A DNA stretch of 64,000 bases. It comes from Pantoea dispersa. GTDB taxonomy: Bacteria; Pseudomonadota; Gammaproteobacteria; Enterobacterales; Enterobacteriaceae. The position numbers and the translations under genes are program-made. This document shows positions 59,169 through 64,000 of the stretch, one piece after another; position 1 is the first letter of the stretch, and the number at the start of each line of letters is the position of its first letter. The notes under the pieces were generated by a model. That model searched no databases. It saw nothing but the letters and a program-made list of their open reading frames with translations, and was not told where the DNA came from. The stretch covers positions 124,001 through 188,000 of the forward strand of contig NZ_SCKT01000001.1 in assembly GCF_014155765.1 (NCBI RefSeq), read 5' to 3'.

Positions 59169-60758
59169 ATGAAGCAACTTGCCAGTCAGGTTCACGCATT
59201 CGGCAAAGCCTTAATGATGCCGATCTCCATCATTGCTGCCGCCGGTATCTTTCTCGGTCTGGCCGCCGCGTTGCAGAATCCGGCGATCACCGGTGAAGCA
59301 TTTGCCAGTTTGCAGGTGCCGCAGTTGATCATCGGTTTTATTCGTAAAGTGGCGGGCGCGCTGTTTGCCAACCTGCCGGTATTTTTTGCCGTCGCCAGCG
59401 CAATTGGGCTGGCCAAAGCGGAGAAACCCACCGCCGCGTTTGCGGCAGTGATTGGCTATATCGCCATGAATGTGGGGATCAGCGCCACGCTGGCGGCGAA
59501 AGGGCTGACGGCAGCCACCACCACGCCTGAGGCGCTGCAGCAGGCGGGCATGGACCAGACCAGCGCCATGATGACGTCAGCCGAGTACATCGACATGCTC
59601 GGCATTTTTACCTACAACATGAGCGTGCTGGGCGGGGTGATTGCCGGCCTGCTCACTGTGATGCTGCACAACCGCTTCTATACCCAGCCGTTGCCCACGG
59701 CGATCAGCTTTTTTGGCGGGCGTCGCTTTGTGCCCATCGTGACGGTGGTGGTGCTGCCGCTGACGGGCGTGCTGCTGGCACTAATCTGGCCAACCATCGG
59801 CCAGGGCATTGCGTGGGTCGGTCAGATGATCGGTAAAAGCGGTCAGTACGGTGCCTTTTTGCTCGGCGCCTGCGAGCGCCTGCTGATCCCGACCGGCCTG
59901 CATCACATCCTCAATGAAACCGTGCGCTTTACGCCGATTGGCGGCATGGCGACGGTGGACGGCCAGACCATCGTCGGCGCGCTGAATATTTTTAACACTT
60001 CGCTGACCCATCCCGGCGCGATTCCGGACGACACCGTGCGTACCGCCACGCAGTTTCTCGCCCAGGGCAAAATTCCGGTGATGATGTTCGGTCTGCCCGC
60101 CGCCGCGCTGGCCATCTACCACACCGCCAAACCTGAACATAAGCAGCGGGTCAAAGCGCTGGTGCTGGCCGGTGCGCTGACCTCGTTTACCACCGGCATC
60201 ACCGAACCGCTGGAGTTCTGCTTCATCTTCGTCTCACCGGTGCTGTACGTGATGCACGCGCTGCTGACCGGCCTGTCATTTATGCTGATGTCGATGCTGC
60301 ACCTGATGATCGGTAACGTGCAGGGCGGCGCGATTGATCTGCTGGTGTTTGGCATTCTCGGCGGCAGCAAAACCCACTGGTGGTGGACGCTGGTGCTGGG
60401 CGCCATTTATGCGCCGGTTTATTACTGGGGCTTTCGCCTGGTGATTACCCGGATGCAGGTCGAAACGCCGGGGCGCGAATCCGAAGAGGAAGCCAAACCG
60501 CAGCAGGTGGCGGCGGATGAACGCACCCGCGTGATCATCAGCGGGCTGGGCGGTGAGGCCAATATAGAGGACGTCGATTGCTGCTTCACTCGCCTGCGCG
60601 TGCGGGTCAAAGAGATGAAAGAAGTGGTGGATCAAACGCTGCTGTCGACCGGCGCTAACGGGGTTAATCGCGTCAGCGAACACGATGTGCAGGTGATCTA
60701 CGGGCCGCAGGTCGAGAAGATCGCTAACGAGGTGAAAAGTGCGCTCGGCGTCGCCTGA
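59169..60758 (+). CDS. PTS glucose-superfamily EIICB, MalX/GlvC-like
   Basis: 529 residues. An inner-membrane sugar permease fused to its phosphotransfer domain. The EIIC part (about 1-430) has ten or so helices and the family segment GLHHILNETVRF; GITEPLEFCFIFVSPVLYV is the typical IIC motif. The EIIB domain follows a charged linker and has the phosphocysteine in DVDCCFTRLRVRVKEM near residue 476. No EIIA or hydrolase is adjacent, so the sugar cannot be assigned; the pattern resembles MalX and alpha-glucoside transporters. Possibly served by a separate EIIA (Crr). Confidence 0.85.
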   Translation: MKQLASQVHAFGKALMMPISIIAAAGIFLGLAAALQNPAITGEAFASLQVPQLIIGFIRKVAGALFANLPVFFAVASAIGLAKAEKPTAAFAAVIGYIAMNVGISATLAAKGLTAATTTPEALQQAGMDQTSAMMTSAEYIDMLGIFTYNMSVLGGVIAGLLTVMLHNRFYTQPLPTAISFFGGRRFVPIVTVVVLPLTGVLLALIWPTIGQGIAWVGQMIGKSGQYGAFLLGACERLLIPTGLHHILNETVRFTPIGGMATVDGQTIVGALNIFNTSLTHPGAIPDDTVRTATQFLAQGKIPVMMFGLPAAALAIYHTAKPEHKQRVKALVLAGALTSFTTGITEPLEFCFIFVSPVLYVMHALLTGLSFMLMSMLHLMIGNVQGGAIDLLVFGILGGSKTHWWWTLVLGAIYAPVYYWGFRLVITRMQVETPGRESEEEAKPQQVAADERTRVIISGLGGEANIEDVDCCFTRLRVRVKEMKEVVDQTLLSTGANGVNRVSEHDVQVIYGPQVEKIANEVKSALGVA

Positions 60759-60961
60759 TGCCGGGCGTAACCGTTAATCATGCGGGGCGCGGTCGGTGGC
60801 GACCCGCCGCGTCTCCGCGCATGCATCACCCGCTATCCGCCTGAGCAATCCGCCTGACAACGCAGAAATTTCTTCGCTAAGTGCGCGTTGGGGCGCGACG
60901 AGTTTTGCTACCATAACGCGATAAAAATTCGACGGCGGATAAGAAAATCGACATCAAACAA

Positions 60962-61843
60962 TTGATCTATCTGTGCAATCTGGAACGCGAGCGCCATTTT
61001 GGCCGCGCGGCGGAGGCCAGCTTCGTCAGCCAGCCCACGCTCTCGATGCGGCTTAAAAACCTTGAGCGCGAGCTGGGGCTGTCGCTGATCAATCGCAGCA
61101 ACAACTTTGACGGCTTCACCCCAGAAGGGGAACGCGTGCTGACGTGGGCGCGCGAAATTGTTTCGGTGTATCAGGGACTGAAGCTGGAAGTGGAGTCGCT
61201 CAAACACGGCGTCAACGGCACGCTGCGGCTGGGTGTGATGCCACAGTGCAGCGTAGCGCTGCCGGCGTTACTGAAAGCGGTGGAAGCGCGCTATCCGCAG
61301 CTCGACTATCGCGTTTCTGCCATGAGCGCCGATCAACTGCTGGAAGCGCTTAACAGCCACACCGTGGACGGCGGTATCGGCTTTTTTGAGCTGACGTCAC
61401 TGCGGGAACTGCATTTCCAGACCGCGCTGCTCAACGATCGCGGCGTGGAAGCGATTTTCCATCCCGACCACTTCCCGGCGCTGCTGCAGCATGAGCGGCT
61501 GTCGCTGCACACGCTGGCGAGCCAGCCGCTGTGCCTGGCCGAGCCCACGCGCTATTTCCGGCGTTACCTCGACGGACAGCTGCGTGAAACCGGCGTGCTG
61601 CCGCGGGTGATTGTGGAAAGCGCCTCGGTGATGCAGTTGATTCAGAGTGCGCAGGTTGGCCTGGGCGTCATGGTGTCGCCCTGCGGCCATCTGCTACCGG
61701 AAATGTTGCACCATCTGGCGCGCCGGCCGATTGATATCGCGCCGATGGGACGTCAGGCGGCGCTGGTGATTGCTGAGCCGGGCAGGGCGTCGCCGCTGTC
61801 GCAGCACTTCTTTGACGAAGCACGCCGCCACCTGGCAGATTAG
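60962..61843 (+). CDS. LysR-family transcriptional regulator, start unclear
   Basis: 293 residues from TTG 60962. An N-terminal HTH (FGRAAEASFVSQPTLSMRLKNLE) and a LysR effector domain are visible. LysR proteins of this kind normally begin MDIKQL; the codons GAC ATC AAA CAA TTG are present from 60950, but the codon before is ATC (60947), not ATG. The frame is open from 60917. No good ribosome site exists. It overlaps yciW tail to tail by four bases. It could regulate the adjacent PTS or ydeP gene; this is inferred from position only. Confidence 0.75.
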   Translation: MIYLCNLERERHFGRAAEASFVSQPTLSMRLKNLERELGLSLINRSNNFDGFTPEGERVLTWAREIVSVYQGLKLEVESLKHGVNGTLRLGVMPQCSVALPALLKAVEARYPQLDYRVSAMSADQLLEALNSHTVDGGIGFFELTSLRELHFQTALLNDRGVEAIFHPDHFPALLQHERLSLHTLASQPLCLAEPTRYFRRYLDGQLRETGVLPRVIVESASVMQLIQSAQVGLGVMVSPCGHLLPEMLHHLARRPIDIAPMGRQAALVIAEPGRASPLSQHFFDEARRHLAD

Positions 61844-62970
61844 CGCGCTTCGCCCAGCGCCATCAGCAGTCGATCCTGCCAGCTGGCAAATGCCACCGCC
61901 TGCATCAGCGTGAACAGGCGCTCGCTGCCCCAGCCCGCGTTTAACAGCGGCTGCAGATGGGCAGCACTGAAGCGCTCCGGCAGCCGGGTAAGCTGGGCGC
62001 TCAGCGCGATTACCTGCTGCGTCAGGCTGTCATCGCTGGCCTGATCCACATCGTGCAGCAAACGCCTGCGCCAGCCGTTCGCCAGCTGCGCGAACTGGCG
62101 TCGGCAGCCCAGCACGCGCGCGCTGACTGCCTGCGCCAGCTGTTCCTCTTCCCCACCATAAGCCTCAAGCCGCTGACGCAGCGTCGCCCAGCCATACAGC
62201 GCCTGGGCATCGTGCACCAGCAGCCAGACAGCGTCGTCGAGTCCGGCCATGCCCTGACAAAAGGTCACCGCTGCCAGCTGATCAGCGCTGGCATAACGCA
62301 GCTCAACCGGCTTGATGGCGTGCTGCCAGGCAACGGCCTGACTGAACAGCGCAGCATCGGCGTCGGCGGGCGGCGTGACGCCAGGGATCCAGCGCACCGG
62401 CAGGCCCATCATCGCCTGAACCGCGGCGACTACGCGCGCCTGATAGCTGACGTAGCCTACTAGCTGGTTGAGCGTAACGATATCGGGTTCAGTCAGGCCT
62501 ACCGCATCCAGCGCGCTGATGCTGCTGGCGGTAATCAGCTCCGGCTGCATCGCCAGCTGGCGCGCATACTGCGTGATTTGCGTCAGGCGATTATTGCTTT
62601 CGCGCGAAGAATCCGGTCCCGGCAGCGGATTTAGCCGCGCCGAGTAGTGATTGCACAGCCGCTGCACGCCAGCCACCTGCGCCACCGTGAGTGCGGTGCT
62701 GAGACGATCGTACAGCGTTAGCGTGTGAGTCAGCGAGGTGCTGACTGCATCGGGCAGCAGGGTATGGCTCAGGTCGCGTGCCGCCTGTAGCACTGGCTGA
62801 AAGCGCTGCAGCAACGGCTTCAGGGCGCTGGCTTCCTGCTGCAGGCCGAGCAGAAAACGGTCATCAATATGAGCGGCTTCGGGAACCAGGGGAGCAGCAG
62901 CGGACGTATGCGGGCGAGTCTGGCTTTCATAAAACCAGTGGTCATGGCCGGGAGAACGGCGGTGTTCCAT
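61840..62970 (-). CDS. yciW: CMD-domain protein YciW
   Basis: 376 residues. E. coli YciW is a putative peroxidase-like protein with an AhpD/CMD-type domain implicated in L-cysteine metabolism; its exact reaction is unsettled. Recognised by the start MEHRRSPGHDHWFYESQ (AAAGGA six bases upstream of ATG 62970), the length and the position between rnb and fabI. The alpha-helical body contains RLCNHYSARLNPLPGP and TEPDIVTLNQLVGYVSYQARVVAA. The frame opens further upstream (63039), but the start matches E. coli. Confidence 0.88.
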   Translation of the reverse strand: MEHRRSPGHDHWFYESQTRPHTSAAAPLVPEAAHIDDRFLLGLQQEASALKPLLQRFQPVLQAARDLSHTLLPDAVSTSLTHTLTLYDRLSTALTVAQVAGVQRLCNHYSARLNPLPGPDSSRESNNRLTQITQYARQLAMQPELITASSISALDAVGLTEPDIVTLNQLVGYVSYQARVVAAVQAMMGLPVRWIPGVTPPADADAALFSQAVAWQHAIKPVELRYASADQLAAVTFCQGMAGLDDAVWLLVHDAQALYGWATLRQRLEAYGGEEEQLAQAVSARVLGCRRQFAQLANGWRRRLLHDVDQASDDSLTQQVIALSAQLTRLPERFSAAHLQPLLNAGWGSERLFTLMQAVAFASWQDRLLMALGEAR

Positions 62971-63131
62971 GGTCATTCCTTTCGCAAAAAACGGACTGAG
63001 TGCACAACGGGCAAATCTGAAAAGCGCATCGCCACTCAAGGGCTAGCTTATCGTCGCTGAACGGCTGTCCAGGGCAAAAGAATGATGGGGAATAATTAAT
63101 AGCGTGTGGCTATAAGGCGGGGGAGAGAAAA

Positions 63132-63158
63132 GAAAAAGGGCGAGCACCTGGCTCGCCC
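63132..63158 (-). terminator. fabI terminator
   Basis: GGGCGAGC-ACCTG-GCTCGCCC (63138-63158) with an AAAAA run to its left gives a T tract on the minus strand, eight bases past the fabI stop. Confidence 0.88.
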
Positions 63159-63165
63159 GCAGAAC

Positions 63166-63954
63166 TTATTTCAGTTCCAGCTCGTTCATTGCGGCAATGC
63201 TGAAGCCGCCATCCACGTGCACCACTTCACCGGTGATACCACCCGCCAGGTCTGAGCACAGGAAGGCCGCAGAGTTGCCTACGTCTTCGATGGTGACGGT
63301 ACGACGAATCGGGGTTACCGCTTCGCAGTGTGCCAGCATCTTACGGAAATCTTTAATGCCTGATGCGGCCAGGGTACGGATTGGACCGGCAGACACGGCG
63401 TTAACACGCACGCCTTCCGGACCCATCGCGTTCGCCATGTAACGCACGTTGGCTTCCAGCGACGCTTTCGCCAGACCCATCACGTTGTAGTTCGGGATAG
63501 CGCGCTCTGCACCCAGGTAAGAGAGGGTCAGCAGTGCTGCGTTCGGGTTCAGCATCGCGCGGCACTCTTTGGCCATCGCCACAAAGCTGTAGGCGCTGAT
63601 GTCGTGCGCGATTTTGAAGCCTTCACGGGTAACGGCGTTCACGTAGTCGCCATCCAGCTGGTCGCCCGGGGCGAAGCCGATGGAGTGAACAAAGCCGTCA
63701 AATTTCGGCCAGGTTTTTGCCAGTTCAGTGAACAGGGCAGTGATGCTCTCGTCTTCTGCCACATCGCATGGCAGAACAATGTCTGAACCCAGTTCTTTAG
63801 CGAACTCTTCCACGCGACCTTTCAGTTTGTCGTTCTGGTAGGTGAAAGCCAGTTCTGCGCCCTGTTTGTGCATCGCCTGCGCAATACCGTAGGCGATGGA
63901 AAGTTTACTGGCAACGCCAGTAATCAGAATGCGCTTACCGGAAAGAAAACCCAT
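63166..63954 (-). CDS. fabI: Enoyl-[acyl-carrier-protein] reductase (NADH)
   Basis: 262 residues, as in E. coli. The last reduction of fatty acid elongation, and the target of triclosan. The Rossmann motif is [22 protein letters not shown]; the active site has Tyr146 in SYLGAE, Tyr156 in PNYNVMG, and Lys163 in LAKASLEA. Gly93 of the triclosan pocket is in [11 protein letters not shown]. The longer frame (63975) is not used: AAGGAT precedes ATG 63954. The gene is essential in E. coli. Confidence 0.98.
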   Translation of the reverse strand: MGFLSGKRILITGVASKLSIAYGIAQAMHKQGAELAFTYQNDKLKGRVEEFAKELGSDIVLPCDVAEDESITALFTELAKTWPKFDGFVHSIGFAPGDQLDGDYVNAVTREGFKIAHDISAYSFVAMAKECRAMLNPNAALLTLSYLGAERAIPNYNVMGLAKASLEANVRYMANAMGPEGVRVNAVSAGPIRTLAASGIKDFRKMLAHCEAVTPIRRTVTIEDVGNSAAFLCSDLAGGITGEVVHVDGGFSIAAMNELELK

Positions 63955-64000
63955 AGCTGTAATCCTTATGGTCATTGTTGTTGGCGGTCGCGATGATTAA

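Overview
The window is ordinary-looking enterobacterial chromosome, GC-rich and densely coded. It has no tRNA, rRNA, insertion sequence, prophage or CRISPR array that I can see. Gene order follows the E. coli K-12 hns-to-fabI segment almost gene for gene. Separate trpG and trpD genes (fused in E. coli) and a DSF-type signal synthase (rpfF) between osmB and rnb point to Erwiniaceae, probably Pantoea or Erwinia. That placement rests on synteny and remembered homologues, not on a search.

Layout. 0-6.4 kb: 3' part of ugd, a UDP-glucuronate 4-epimerase, hns, tdk, adhE. 6.8-15.5 kb: ychE, an extra OppA-type binding protein, then oppABCDF with an internal terminator-like hairpin after oppA. 15.5-22.6 kb: yciU-clsA, yciY, yciI with a coupled 57-codon membrane ORF, tonB, yciA, yciB, yciC, a YkgJ-type gene, ompW behind a perfect FNR box, and a BON lipoprotein. 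22.7-29.6 kb: the whole trp operon (trpL-E-G-D-CF-B-A) with a TrpR operator and attenuator. 29.6-41.6 kb: rnm (yciV), yciO, a putative lipoprotein serine protease in place of yciQ, rluB, btuR, yciK, sohB, yciN, topA, cysB, and three tiny genes of the ymiA/yciX/ymiC kind. 41.8-49.3 kb: acnA, ribA, pgpB, lapA-lapB, pyrF-yciH, osmB. 49.6-64 kb: an accessory-rich stretch with araD-like, rpfF, a 5'-truncated rpfR/pdeR fused out of frame to a 3'-truncated cstA, rnb, ydeP, a PTS EIICB gene and a LysR gene, then yciW and fabI.

The most notable observation is the junction near 53.08 kb. CstA is cut after about 430 codons and runs directly into the PAS region of the c-di-GMP enzyme RpfR/PdeR in a different frame. 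The neighbouring DSF synthase gene rpfF is intact, so the strain appears to keep the signal synthase while its cognate receptor has lost its N-terminal sensing part. A real deletion and an assembly chimera both fit. Other points of interest are an unusually long trp leader peptide whose stop lies beyond attenuator segment 2, the oppA-oppB attenuator, a LysR gene whose expected start codon reads ATC, and several tiny genes below the usual annotation length.
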